From Nitrospira sp. CG24A (GTDB taxonomy: Bacteria; Nitrospirota; Nitrospiria; Nitrospirales; Nitrospiraceae), in the NCBI GenBank assembly GCA_002869925.2, contig NEWT02000035.1, positions 428,483 to 490,566 of the forward strand: 62,084 nucleotides of DNA, read 5' to 3'. Shown here one piece after another: positions 1 to 9,034 of this stretch. The position numbers and the translations under genes were made by a program. A model generated the notes under the pieces. That model was not told where the DNA came from. It did not search any database and saw only the letters and a list, made by a program, of their open reading frames with translations. Position 1 is the first letter of the stretch, and each line of letters begins with the position of its first letter.

Positions 1-480
1 GTGCTCGCATGAATCGCAAACCGCCCGCCCGCCGTGTTGGTCAAACTGTACGTCTTGGTATCCCCGCTATCCACGTCGGTTCCCGTCACCGTCCCCACCA
101 CCGCCCCGGTCGCCGCGTTCTCCGCCACCCGGCTCGCCGACAACGCCAGGTCTGTCGGTCGCTCATTCACGTTCGTCACACTGATCGTAAAGGCTTCGTC
201 GTAGGTCAGCCCCCCGCGGTCCGTCACCCGCACCGTCACGCTATGGCTCGAGGCGCTCTCATAGTTCAACAAGCTGCCGTTCGCCACCGTGAGCACGCCC
301 GTGCTCGCATGAATCGCAAACCGCCCGCCCGCCGTGTTGGTCAAACTGTACGTCTTCGTCTCCCCCGCATCCACGTCGCTGCCCGTGACGGTCCCCACCA
401 CGGTGCCGGTCGCCGCGTTCTCCGCCACCCGGCTCGCCGACAACGCCAGGTCCGTCGGCGCGTCGTTCACGCCACTGACC
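1..480. repeat. Tandem 300-bp repeats encoding cadherin-like domains
   Basis: Positions 1-56 and 301-356 are identical, and 121-150 and 421-450 are identical, so the period is exactly 300 bp (100 codons). The stretches between are similar but diverged, mostly at silent positions. This is a coding tandem array inside the giant surface protein gene and probably continues to the left. Near-identity at the DNA level suggests recent duplication or gene conversion. Confidence 0.93.
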
Positions 481-1748
481 GTCACCATCGTATCGTAGTT
501 CGCACTGGTGCCGCCGTCGCCGTCGGTGAGCACGTAGCGCACCGTGCGCGCGCCGGTCGTCGGCGCATTGGTGTCGGTATCCTGATAGGTGATGTTCCGC
601 ACCAAGGCGGTCACGGCCGTGGGCGTTGCACTGGCGTTTAACGTTACGACAAGATTGGTTCCGCTTCTGCCACCTGCAAACGTCCCGATGGTCATGCCGC
701 CGTAGGTCACATTGCTGCCGCTCACGCCAATCTGGCCCTCGCCGGCGCCTTGATTGCGGATCGTCAGCACGTCCTCGGCACTGTCATTGCCCGCAGGAAT
801 CGAGACGGTCAACCTCCCGGTATCGAAGTTGGCGCTATCTACGTCAGCCACCAAGGCGTTGCCCCTCTGCTCGATGACCACGGCTCCAGCGCCTTCGCTA
901 TAGCGCAGACTGTCGCCGCTGAGATTGGTAATCGTCGGAGGCCGCTCGCCGGCGAGCAAGCCAACCCAATTCGCCTGCACCCCATCGTCCACGGCCACCT
1001 GCGTTTCGACAGTCCCGATCTGCGCTTCCAACACCCAGTCGCCGCCCAATCCGGCAAAGCCGGTGGCGTCCGTACTCGCGGCGACGTCGGCGCCGGTCAA
1101 CTGACTCAGCAGCGTGGCCGCATCTTGGCCAGCCGGACCTTCAGCGAAGTCGCAACCATACACGAGGATGTCGGCTTGTTCAGACAGCGCCTGCTGGATG
1201 GTAGCCAGTTCGTCGGCATACTGCCCCGTCATCGAATCGTGTGTAAGCGCGCCGGTTCCGATGTTGAGCCGGCCTTCGGCTCCGTGGGTGATGAGATGGA
1301 TGGCGTCGATGCCGGAACGGTCGGCGAGCGACTCGGCGATCTGCTCCATACCGTCGCGCGTGGCATCGAGCATGATGATCTCGACGTTGGACCCCATCCC
1401 AGCCACGAGCGATTCATAGTCAGGCACGGTGGGATCGATGAAGGCGACTTCGGTGGTAGACTCGCCCGGTGAGTAGGAAACGATGGCTTGCAGCAGCTCC
1501 TGACTCTCTGTCTGTTCGGTGGAGGTCTGGTCTGCGCTGCCATCAGAGGACACCGCGGCATCGGCCTGCTCCTGCGCCACCTGTTCCGATGCCACTTCAG
1601 ACGCCGTGGCCGCCGCCGCCGCGTCGAACATCAATCGCTGTTCGAGAGAGAGAAGCGACTGTTTCGGATGGGGTGAAGACGAGGGAGTGCGATGAGCTTT
1701 CGGCGCGGCTGGTGCTGCCGGCTTCTTGGTCTTTCGCCAATTGAACAT
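1..1748 (-). CDS. Giant LEPR-XLL/DUF4347/cadherin-repeat surface protein, N-terminal part (runs off left edge)
   Basis: The minus strand is open from an ATG at 1748 to the window edge, giving at least 582 residues. Residues 35-42 read LEQRLMFD followed by an alanine run, which resembles the LEPR-XLL leader of very large bacterial surface proteins. Residues about 100-250 match DUF4347, with an HLITHG segment (His155) and a VYGCDFA segment (Cys199). A beta-rich segment and then cadherin-like repeats follow (DLALSASRVAEN ... LLNYES), encoded by DNA that repeats every 300 bp. There is no ordinary Sec signal peptide. It lies 226 bp downstream of four exporter genes on the same strand, so it is probably their cargo (inference). 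Likely role: secreted adhesin or matrix protein. The full length and C-terminal signals are outside the window. Confidence 0.88.
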   Translation of the reverse strand, partial: MFNWRKTKKPAAPAAPKAHRTPSSSPHPKQSLLSLEQRLMFDAAAAATASEVASEQVAQEQADAAVSSDGSADQTSTEQTESQELLQAIVSYSPGESTTEVAFIDPTVPDYESLVAGMGSNVEIIMLDATRDGMEQIAESLADRSGIDAIHLITHGAEGRLNIGTGALTHDSMTGQYADELATIQQALSEQADILVYGCDFAEGPAGQDAATLLSQLTGADVAASTDATGFAGLGGDWVLEAQIGTVETQVAVDDGVQANWVGLLAGERPPTITNLSGDSLRYSEGAGAVVIEQRGNALVADVDSANFDTGRLTVSIPAGNDSAEDVLTIRNQGAGEGQIGVSGSNVTYGGMTIGTFAGGRSGTNLVVTLNASATPTAVTALVRNITYQDTDTNAPTTGARTVRYVLTDGDGGTSANYDTMVTVSGVNDAPTDLALSASRVAENAATGTVVGTVTGSDVDAGETKTYSLTNTAGGRFAIHASTGVLTVANGSLLNYESASSHSVTVRVTDRGGLTYDEAFTISVTNVNERPTDLALSASRVAENAATGAVVGTVTGTDVDSGDTKTYSLTNTAGGRFAIHAS

Positions 1749-1973
1749 AACGATGCTCGACCCTGACTTGGGGAAGTTCCCACCTCATCATCGGCAGAAC
1801 GCGAGCCGATCTGAAGCCTCAGATATCGAGTGGCAAACGTGGGGGCACGGGATCGAATGTGGAAGGAATATCCGCTTCTATTGGACAAGAACAGAGGGTG
1901 CTAGCTCGTGCAATTATCGGACTGGAGATCCTGACACAGCAGGGTATGATCCTTCAGATCAGGCGCGCCTGAA

Positions 1974-4112
1974 CTAGAATCCACTCTCCCGAATCATCAC
2001 CGCCACCGCCCGATCCCATGCCCGCTCGGCCAGGCTCTCTGTCTTGCCGGTGACATGCAATTGTCCAGTCACCGTTTGATCCACCGGCTCCGTCTGATCC
2101 AGCACCTCAAGCTCGACGCGATAGACGGATTGCTCAGCCTGCACGCGCCCGCGGGCATCCTTTCGTGCCGGCACCTCACCCCCATAGATCGACGCCAAAT
2201 AGGGCAGGGAGAAATCCTGCTCATCCACGTCTCGAATTTCGGTCACACGGGCGCGCCGCGCCGATCGGGTGACATCGTTGGGAATAAAGACCGCCTCCTG
2301 TCCAACCGCCAGTACGCTCAAGTCTTCGACCGGCGCCAATGCCGCGATGGCTGCGCCCTGTGGATCGATGACATAGGCGACGGCCAGCTTCTCATTGATC
2401 CAGCGGCCGGGATAGAGCGAGTCGGCTCGATCGGCGACCACGCCGTCGATGGGTGACTGCAACAGAAGATTGCGCTGCCGTTCGGCCAAACCGTCCAGCT
2501 CGGCCAACTTGGCCCTCAGTGACTCGGCGATCACCCGTCCTTGGGCCCGATCGTCGGCATACCCGGCTTGGCGTTGCAGCCGGAAGTCCAATTGATCCAC
2601 CTGGGTCTGCGCAAGTATCGCGTCTTTGGCCAACTTGGGGTTTTCCAGGATGAGCAAGATATCGGCTTTCCGCACGTGCTGGCCTGGACGTACCGACACC
2701 GCCACGATCCTGCCCGAGGCGGGAGGGTACAGAGTCGCGTACGACCTCGCATATAAGACTCCCGGAATCGCCACACGACTGGACCATGGGATGACTGTGA
2801 GTATCAGCAGCAAGGCCACGACAGCCATCGTGACCGCGAACCGGCTCGTCTTGGCGAAGGCCGCCCGTCGACTCCACCATGCCGTGAGTTCTCGCCAAAT
2901 GGGCAGGCAGATGAAAAAGAGAATCTCGACAAGGAACAGGACGATTCCCAGTGCTTTGAAAAAATGATGATAGACCATCACCGCAATGCCGGTGAACAGC
3001 ATCAATCGATAGGCCCACATCGCCCAGGCATAGGCAACCATGATCCGGCGAGTCGAGAGCCCCACCGACTCTGGTTGCGGCGAGCCGGCGCCAAATAACA
3101 ACTCGCGGAGTTTCCACTGGCCGAACGCACAGGCGCGATCCTGTAAATTGGGAAGTCCCAGTCCATCCGCCAGTACATAGTAGCCGTCAAATCGCATCAG
3201 CGGGTTGAGATTCACCGTCAGGCTCATGATCCAACTGCTGGACGCGACCACAAAGGCCATACTCCGCATTGTCCCATCGGGCAAGAAAGCCCATAGCACG
3301 GTCGCGACCGCTGCGAGTCCCAGCTCCGCCACGACCCCGGCCCCAGCGATGGCCAGCCGCTTGCGCTTGGAACTCAGTCGATACGAATCGCTGACGTCGG
3401 AATAGAGCACCGGCATCATAACCATAAAGGCCACACCGATGGTCGGCACACGGCACCCGAACCGGGTGGCTGTGTAGGCATGGCCGAGTTCGTGCACGAC
3501 CTTCACAAGGCAGAGGACCACGCCATACATGACGGCCCCGCGCCAGTTGAAGAAATGGAGGAACGTCGAGACAAACGCGTCCCACTGCCGACTCACGAGG
3601 AACAGCCCCATGACCCCGATCGTGCCGAAAAGCCAGGCCGCCGCCGCCGTATAGAACGGCGCCACCAGTGGCAACGTGGCGTGGAGAAACTGATGCGGGT
3701 GCACGAGCGGAATCTTGATAAAGAGGTAATGGTGCAGCAGCCATTGCCACCAAGCCTGATGGCGCGCCGCCTCTTGCTGAACGTAGTCTTTGGTCTCCCC
3801 GCTCGCCGACTGCTCGGTCAGGTTGTTCGCATAGAGAAATTTGACGAGGTCTTCTACATCTTCCATCCCAATGCGGGAGGTGGTGTTGTGCGCGATCTCT
3901 TCAACCAATTTTTCGATCGTCCCACATGGCCAGCGCTGCAGGAGTTGATAGACATTCCACTCGATTTGAAAGTACCTATTGCGGACCGGATCGACGACGG
4001 TCCAGGTGGGAACCCCTTCGCTGGTGGGAGCGCCTCGCAGAAATTGCAGGTTCTTTCTGAGCGGAGGAAGCTTCCGCTCCTTCGGTACCTGAGCGGGAGG
4101 AGGTCCGGCCAT
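1974..4112 (-). CDS. PqqD-like domain / site-2 protease (M50) / HlyD-type adaptor fusion
   Basis: A 712-residue inner-membrane protein. Residues about 30-100 look like a PqqD/RRE-type winged helix. Residues 140-440 hold a multi-spanning M50 domain with the zinc motif HELGH at 207-211 and a second motif NPLMRFDG at 303-310. After a last membrane span near 430-450 comes a lipoyl/HlyD-like barrel with coiled coil (LYPPASGRIVAVSVRPGQ onward). M50 proteins fused to adaptor domains are known, but what they carry is poorly defined. The start has GGGAG 9 nt upstream and lies 3 nt after the preceding gene, so the two are co-transcribed. I infer that it is the inner-membrane component of an exporter for the downstream giant protein. 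It could instead be a processing protease or a general efflux component. Confidence 0.88.
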   Translation of the reverse strand: MAGPPPAQVPKERKLPPLRKNLQFLRGAPTSEGVPTWTVVDPVRNRYFQIEWNVYQLLQRWPCGTIEKLVEEIAHNTTSRIGMEDVEDLVKFLYANNLTEQSASGETKDYVQQEAARHQAWWQWLLHHYLFIKIPLVHPHQFLHATLPLVAPFYTAAAAWLFGTIGVMGLFLVSRQWDAFVSTFLHFFNWRGAVMYGVVLCLVKVVHELGHAYTATRFGCRVPTIGVAFMVMMPVLYSDVSDSYRLSSKRKRLAIAGAGVVAELGLAAVATVLWAFLPDGTMRSMAFVVASSSWIMSLTVNLNPLMRFDGYYVLADGLGLPNLQDRACAFGQWKLRELLFGAGSPQPESVGLSTRRIMVAYAWAMWAYRLMLFTGIAVMVYHHFFKALGIVLFLVEILFFICLPIWRELTAWWSRRAAFAKTSRFAVTMAVVALLLILTVIPWSSRVAIPGVLYARSYATLYPPASGRIVAVSVRPGQHVRKADILLILENPKLAKDAILAQTQVDQLDFRLQRQAGYADDRAQGRVIAESLRAKLAELDGLAERQRNLLLQSPIDGVVADRADSLYPGRWINEKLAVAYVIDPQGAAIAALAPVEDLSVLAVGQEAVFIPNDVTRSARRARVTEIRDVDEQDFSLPYLASIYGGEVPARKDARGRVQAEQSVYRVELEVLDQTEPVDQTVTGQLHVTGKTESLAERAWDRAVAVMIRESGF

Positions 4113-4115
4113 GGA

Positions 4116-5480
4116 TTACACTCCCAGCAGTTGGCGTAGGGCGGCGAATGGGCGGCGGAAGAGCAAGAACGCGAGCGGGCCTCGTTCACCGTAGACTTTG
4201 GCAGAACCTTGCCAACCGATACGGATACGCGGATCAGTAGCGGCCAGTTCCGCCGTCACCCGATAGGCCAAGACGTCGCCGGGCAACACCTCGGCATGAT
4301 AGCTGGCCCGGCTCACCGACGCCGCGAACGATTCCAACGACAGGGCATCAAAGAATGCCACGACGTCTGCACCTTCCTTCAGTAGTAGCGCGTCGCTCAC
4401 AGGAAGATCGATCCGAAGTTCGATGCGTTGCGGATCGGCAATTTCCATGATCCGCTCGCCGACGGAGACTGGCTTGCCTAACCAATCGGCCTTGTCGGTA
4501 TAGAGCAACAGACCGGCTTGCGGCGCCCGCACCTCGATTTGTGCCAGCATCTCCCTGGCGTAGGCGAGCTCCGTTTCTTTGAGCGAGGCCTCAGCCTCTT
4601 TCAGCGGCGCGTCGGCCTTCCGTTGCGGGTCTGAAAAGCCGCCCTGGACGGCTTGCGAATGTTCAGCCCGCGCCACCGCCAGTTGTTTCTCCGCTACCTG
4701 GAACTGGTTACGGACATTGGTGTCTTCATAGCGGAATAAGAGTCTGTCCTGTAATACCATCGTATTGGGCGGCACAGCCACATCGGCAATCACCCCATCC
4801 ATCGGCGCACTCACAACAATGGGATCCTTCGCCATGACCTTGACCGGCGCCATCGTCGACACTCGAATCGGTACGCACAGCGCCGCGACCATTGCGGCAC
4901 CGACCAACCAGTACGAGGGCTTTTTGATGGTCGCAGACCAGCTTCTGGTGCGTTTCGACAACGCCTTCCACGCATAGGCGAAACTCCCGGCTAATCGATG
5001 GACGATCGCCACATCGTTCTCTTCCCATGGAAATTCCCGTTCGAACCACCAGCCTCCGAGCACTGTTTCATCCGGGTGCTTCAGCGGACACCAAAACACA
5101 TATCCCTGGACATGCTCGTGCCAACCCTCGCGACAGGGCTCCGGACAGGTCTCCTCAGTCACGACCATGGGCACACCGTCCGGATGCTCCCGCTGGAGTA
5201 CCTGGACCACCTGTTCGAGCCAGCGAATCATCGGCGCATCGCGATCGACAAGCGCCACACTCGATGCACAGACCACCTGCCATGGCACCGACTCGGACTC
5301 GGCGGCACTAAACAGATAGGCTTGCTGGTACGGCACAAGCCGTCGCGTCTCGTTCACGGAGAGAAACTGCAGTTCCTGAACGGTTTTTGCCGCGCGGACC
5401 TGCCCTTCGAGATGCGTGAGGGCTGCCAGGTGGACCAGGGTGGTCAGTTGCTGCGAGGTCGGTTCGGTGGTCGCGGCCAT
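4116..5480 (-). CDS. GAF-like domain / HlyD-family membrane fusion protein
   Basis: A 454-residue protein from the ATG at 5480; an upstream TTG at 5504 would add 8 residues but has no ribosome site. Residues about 15-165 resemble a GAF domain and face the cytoplasm. A single membrane span (SYWLVGAAMVAALCVPI) follows near 190, then a lipoyl-like hairpin barrel and coiled coil typical of HlyD adaptors (PIVVSAPMDGVIADVAVPPN). It is the second of three adaptor-type proteins in this operon. The GAF part might sense a ligand or nucleotide and gate export (inference). It lies 4 nt after the upstream adaptor gene and 3 nt before the M50 fusion. Confidence 0.82.
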   Translation of the reverse strand: MAATTEPTSQQLTTLVHLAALTHLEGQVRAAKTVQELQFLSVNETRRLVPYQQAYLFSAAESESVPWQVVCASSVALVDRDAPMIRWLEQVVQVLQREHPDGVPMVVTEETCPEPCREGWHEHVQGYVFWCPLKHPDETVLGGWWFEREFPWEENDVAIVHRLAGSFAYAWKALSKRTRSWSATIKKPSYWLVGAAMVAALCVPIRVSTMAPVKVMAKDPIVVSAPMDGVIADVAVPPNTMVLQDRLLFRYEDTNVRNQFQVAEKQLAVARAEHSQAVQGGFSDPQRKADAPLKEAEASLKETELAYAREMLAQIEVRAPQAGLLLYTDKADWLGKPVSVGERIMEIADPQRIELRIDLPVSDALLLKEGADVVAFFDALSLESFAASVSRASYHAEVLPGDVLAYRVTAELAATDPRIRIGWQGSAKVYGERGPLAFLLFRRPFAALRQLLGV

Positions 5481-5484
5481 GACG

Positions 5485-6270
5485 TTACGGTTGCCTCGAT
5501 GCAAATTGCGCCGTGCCGCTCATCCCGGCCAGCACATCGACCGGCAGCTTACCGAAGATGCCGATGACCTTGATCGTCTGACTCGCCGAATCCACATTCG
5601 CACCGATCTCCTTGACCTTGGCCGCATACTCATGGTGTGTTTCATCGACGGCGAATATGAAGGGGGATTTCCGTTTCAGCCACGCTAACGACGAGGAGGG
5701 CAGCACCAGCTCGATTTCGAGACTCGTATCGTCGAGCAGGCTCAGGAGCTTGTCGTTTGGAAAGACGTGTTCATGCTCGTTGACCATGACCCCGACAACG
5801 CGGCCTGAAAACGGGGCTGCGATGTGGCAGCCCTGCACGCTGATCTCAGCAATCCGAATCGCGGCATAGGCCTTCTTCGCTTCGGCTTCGGAAATCTCCA
5901 AATCCAGCGTACTGACCGCCTGCAGTTTGGTGAGTTCTTTGTTGTTCTGAAACGTTTTGTCTTTCGCCTCATGTTCGGCTACAGCCACAGCTAACTCCGC
6001 GCGATACTTGTCACAATCGATTTGCACCAGCGTGCTCCCCTTTTCAAATCGCTGTCCTTCCTTAAATGGCACCTGACTCACACGGCCCTGGATTTGAGCA
6101 TAGAGCACGGCCTGTGTCGCGGCTTTGACTACGCCGCGCATGACCCCATTTTCCAATCGCATGACGTGCGACGGTCGCTCGCCTTTCGACCAACCCGTTT
6201 GAGGGCCCACAACCACCATGGCAACCAATAACAGTCCGAACAAGGCGCTAGTGCGCCAATGATGCCGCAT
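5485..6270 (-). CDS. Periplasmic adaptor (HlyD/RND membrane fusion protein family)
   Basis: A 261-residue protein with an N-terminal signal peptide (ALFGLLLVAMVVVG). Two lipoyl half-motifs (VLYAQIQGRVSQVPFKEGQ and HIAAPFSGRVVGVMVNEHE) flank a short helical hairpin, as in efflux and type I secretion adaptors. It is shorter than most family members, which usually exceed 350 residues, and lacks much of the C-terminal membrane-proximal domain. GGAGGG lies about 9 nt before the ATG. The start overlaps the end of the TolC-like gene by 23 bp, indicating translational coupling. It probably bridges the outer-membrane channel and the two membrane-anchored adaptors. Confidence 0.85.
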   Translation of the reverse strand: MRHHWRTSALFGLLLVAMVVVGPQTGWSKGERPSHVMRLENGVMRGVVKAATQAVLYAQIQGRVSQVPFKEGQRFEKGSTLVQIDCDKYRAELAVAVAEHEAKDKTFQNNKELTKLQAVSTLDLEISEAEAKKAYAAIRIAEISVQGCHIAAPFSGRVVGVMVNEHEHVFPNDKLLSLLDDTSLEIELVLPSSSLAWLKRKSPFIFAVDETHHEYAAKVKEIGANVDSASQTIKVIGIFGKLPVDVLAGMSGTAQFASRQP

Positions 6271-7777
6271 GATTGTCCGCCCTCCCTTCTTCGTCGGACA
6301 CCCTTACAGGGAGAGACTCCCAGATAGTCCGAAGGGTCTCGGCCAGCTGTGGGACCGTCTGGCCTCCGATGCCATTCGGCACGGCATCTTGTCCCAGCGA
6401 GGCCAGCAACGTGGCATAGGCTGTTTCTACGCCGGATTGTGCGCTGTCCATTCGCACTTCGGCGAGCACATCGTTAACCCGTTCGCGAATGAGCGTGAGG
6501 TCGCTCGTGCTGTGCGTGAACCACAAATTTTTCGTATAGTCCGTGATGGCCGTTTGCGTATCGTGGTAGTTCTTCGCGTTCTCGTATTCCTGTTTCGTTT
6601 GGGCCAACTGAACGGCCCCCACATGCACTTCGGTCAGGATGGCCATGGTCATGGCCATGCTTTGGGCATCCAGGACTTCACGCTGAGCGTCCACCGCTTT
6701 CAACTTGGCGGGAGTGCGAAAGGCAGAGAGTAAGTTGTAACTCGCCTGAGAGGCATAGCCTAGCCAGTTTTGGTTAAACAAAAAGCTGTTGCTGTTGTAG
6801 TACCCGCCTGCGCTGAGCCTCAGGCTGGGAAACAACTCCAGAAACACCGCCCGGGCCTCCTTGGCGTTGATCCGCTTTTGATAGTCGATCGAGCGCAGCT
6901 CTGCCCGGAACAGCAACGCCTGTTGTTCCATGCTCTCCGTATCCAGATTGACGATCGGTAGCGTACCTGTCCTCATTGGTACCGCCAGTTCGTAGAGTGC
7001 CCCCGGCGGCAACCCCATCATCGAGGCCAGTTGAGTTCTCGCAGTACTGAGTTCACGATACAGCCGCTGAACCTCTCGCTGGATATTGAGTAAATCTCGG
7101 CGGTAGTTAAGCGGGGTGAGCGGAGACTGGAGCTTCTTGTCGACGATCTGCTGAGCGCTCTCTAACGCCTTGGTCACAGATTCGTTGAGAAACTCTACCC
7201 GGTGGAGCACGCGCTCGGCACTGATTGCCCGCCAATACGCGCTCCGAACATCCTGGGCCAACCGCACGGCAATTCGACGCTTTTCTTCCTCCGCGATCAT
7301 GACGTTGTCTGCCGCCTGCTGCGCACGCACGAACGACAACCCAAAATCCAACACATCCCAACTCAGCGCCAAATTCCCTGACGTGACGTTCTTCTCGGAA
7401 GAGGTAAAGGCCTCCACAGCTTGGCGGCCTGTCACAAGCGATTGCCCGACACCGCCGGCGAAGTTATTGCGTCCATCGAACCCGGCATTGGCCGACAGCT
7501 GCGGCAGCAAGGAATAGTGCGCGACATTGAGCTGTTGGTGGGCCAATTGCGCCTGCATGGCCTTCACCTTGGCATCCAGGTTGTATTTCAACGCGCGAGC
7601 GATGGCTTCGTAGAGATTAATCGGGCCTGAAACCGGCTCCTGAATGGTCGTCACAGTCTGGAGATCCTTCGTCGCTCGTGTTTGTACGTCTTGCATGGTC
7701 AACACGTACGGCTTGACCATGCACCCGGTGAGCATCAGCAGAGTCCCCATCGCGACCACTATGCGCTGAACCATCAT
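6248..7777 (-). CDS. TolC-family outer membrane channel lipoprotein
   Basis: A 509-residue protein from the ATG at 7777; a TTG 21 nt upstream is possible. The start region carries a lipobox (LMLTGC). Two long helical repeats with the TolC/OEP pattern follow (ALKYNLDAKVKAMQAQLAHQ; LSWDVLDFGLSFVRAQQAAD; SYNLLSAFRTPAKLKAVDAQ). It would form the trimeric outer-membrane exit duct for the adaptors encoded immediately downstream. It is the first gene of the five-gene minus-strand cluster, so the promoter should lie in 7778-8201. Confidence 0.9.
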   Translation of the reverse strand: MMVQRIVVAMGTLLMLTGCMVKPYVLTMQDVQTRATKDLQTVTTIQEPVSGPINLYEAIARALKYNLDAKVKAMQAQLAHQQLNVAHYSLLPQLSANAGFDGRNNFAGGVGQSLVTGRQAVEAFTSSEKNVTSGNLALSWDVLDFGLSFVRAQQAADNVMIAEEEKRRIAVRLAQDVRSAYWRAISAERVLHRVEFLNESVTKALESAQQIVDKKLQSPLTPLNYRRDLLNIQREVQRLYRELSTARTQLASMMGLPPGALYELAVPMRTGTLPIVNLDTESMEQQALLFRAELRSIDYQKRINAKEARAVFLELFPSLRLSAGGYYNSNSFLFNQNWLGYASQASYNLLSAFRTPAKLKAVDAQREVLDAQSMAMTMAILTEVHVGAVQLAQTKQEYENAKNYHDTQTAITDYTKNLWFTHSTSDLTLIRERVNDVLAEVRMDSAQSGVETAYATLLASLGQDAVPNGIGGQTVPQLAETLRTIWESLPVRVSDEEGRADNHAASLAH

Positions 7778-8201
7778 CGTCACCACATTCCAGACCAATG
7801 TGGGCAGAGATCGAGCCCCTGCTCTTGGGACACTGGCCCACCTGTCATATCGGCTAAATTAGGAAAGAACTGAACTGAACGGGAAGAGATGGAGCAGGAT
7901 CGGGAGGGTAGAGAACAATTCAAATGTGTCGTTCGGAACAGGTTACGAGGGAGAAGATCGGTCACCGAGGCTCACGTCGTGTTGAACCATGGGTGATTGC
8001 AACAATACCCCTCTCCTTGATTACACGATTCACTCATGAGTTCTCATTGTGGAATGAAGGCAAGAATTTTGACCACGGGTCCACAGATAGGCAAAATCTG
8101 CCACCGTCAGGGGCAGATTGCAGAACTGAACCTTGATCCGCATCACGTTCCAATGGGACAGCACAAAAGGCGCTCTAAACCGCCCAGCTCATGCATAACC
8201 T
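7778..8201. other. Intergenic region upstream of the exporter operon
   Basis: This 424-bp stretch separates the end of tag from the exporter operon, both on the minus strand. It has no convincing open reading frame, RNA gene or strong hairpin. It must hold the promoter of the exporter operon, but I see no clear sigma-70 hexamer pair. Confidence 0.5.
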
Positions 8202-8795
8202 CTAACGACGAGCACGCAAGAAGCAATCAGTTGTGTGATCGTTCACCAACCCACCAGCTTGCATGTAGGCATAGATAATTGTGCTTCCGACAAACCGGAA
8301 ACCACGCTTCTTGAGATCCTTCGACAGGGCGTCGCTTTCTGGGCTCGTGGCAGGAACCTGAGACATACGAGCCCAACGATTCACTTTCGGCTTCCCACCG
8401 ACACACTGCCAGACATAGCGATCGAACGAACCGAACTCCTCTTGGACCGTGAGAAAGGCCTGCGCATTTGTCACCGCCGAGTCGATTTTGAGCCGGTTGC
8501 GGATGATGCCGGGATTCTTCAGTAGCTGGGCTTTCTTTTTCGCCGTGAATCGGGCTACTTTCTTCGGATCGAACCCCGCAAACGCCAGACGATAGCTCTC
8601 TCGCCGCAGCAAGATTGTTTCCCACGTGAGACCCGCTTGAGCGCCTTCCAACAGCAACATCTCGAAGTGCTTCCGATCATCGTGAGTCGGCACACCCCAC
8701 TCTTGGTCATGATAGGCAATGAAATGCGGTTTGCCACCGACCCACCCGCAGCGGACCTTACCGTCGGCAATCGGAAGAAATCGTTTGATCATCAT
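8202..8795 (-). CDS. tag: DNA-3-methyladenine glycosylase I
   Basis: A 197-residue protein that removes 3-methyladenine from alkylated DNA in base excision repair. The family signature is clear: CGWVGGKPHFIAYHDQEWG near the start, then LEGAQAGLTWETILLRRE, FVGSTIIYAYMQAGGLVNDH and a C-terminal Cys. The zinc ligands expected in Tag (Cys and His near each end) are present. GGAG lies just before the ATG at 8795. A GTG 30 nt upstream is in frame but unsupported. It appears to be a single gene. Confidence 0.95.
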   Translation of the reverse strand: MMIKRFLPIADGKVRCGWVGGKPHFIAYHDQEWGVPTHDDRKHFEMLLLEGAQAGLTWETILLRRESYRLAFAGFDPKKVARFTAKKKAQLLKNPGIIRNRLKIDSAVTNAQAFLTVQEEFGSFDRYVWQCVGGKPKVNRWARMSQVPATSPESDALSKDLKKRGFRFVGSTIIYAYMQAGGLVNDHTTDCFLRARR

Positions 8796-8847
8796 CTGTC
8801 TCCGTGTAATCGATGTCACGCGCACCAGTTAGCAGATGCCTACTTCG

Positions 8848-9034
8848 ATGAGGCTGCAGCGAGTGAAGGCCCTAAGAGGTACAAACTGCACTCCGTGTGG
8901 ACCGTTCGTCCGTAGAATGGGTCTTGGCGAATGGAACAGCCCCTTCAGTACTTCCGCCCTCCGAAGAACTCCTCTTCAATGTTGAGGGTCTGAACGATGC
9001 GAGAACGCCACTGACGGAGTTTTTCAGCATCCTG
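8848..9034. repeat. Degenerate copy of the CAGGCTGCTGAAAAAGT intergenic element
   Basis: It shares GCAGCGAGTGAAGGCC on the left and the segment from TTGAGGGTCTGAACGATG to TTTTTCAGCATCCTG on the right with the clean copy at 10464-10588. The right end overlaps the final codons of the C39-like gene and supplies its TGA stop (GGATGCTGA on the minus strand). Confidence 0.75.

Noticed and set aside
1-480. Regular repeats that might be a CRISPR array.
   Set aside because: The period is 300 bp, in frame, and encodes cadherin-like domains; there are no short repeats with unique spacers.
9-641. A plus-strand frame of 210 codons rich in Arg and His.
   Set aside because: It is the complement of the cadherin-repeat gene; the composition is an artefact of the GC-rich opposite strand.
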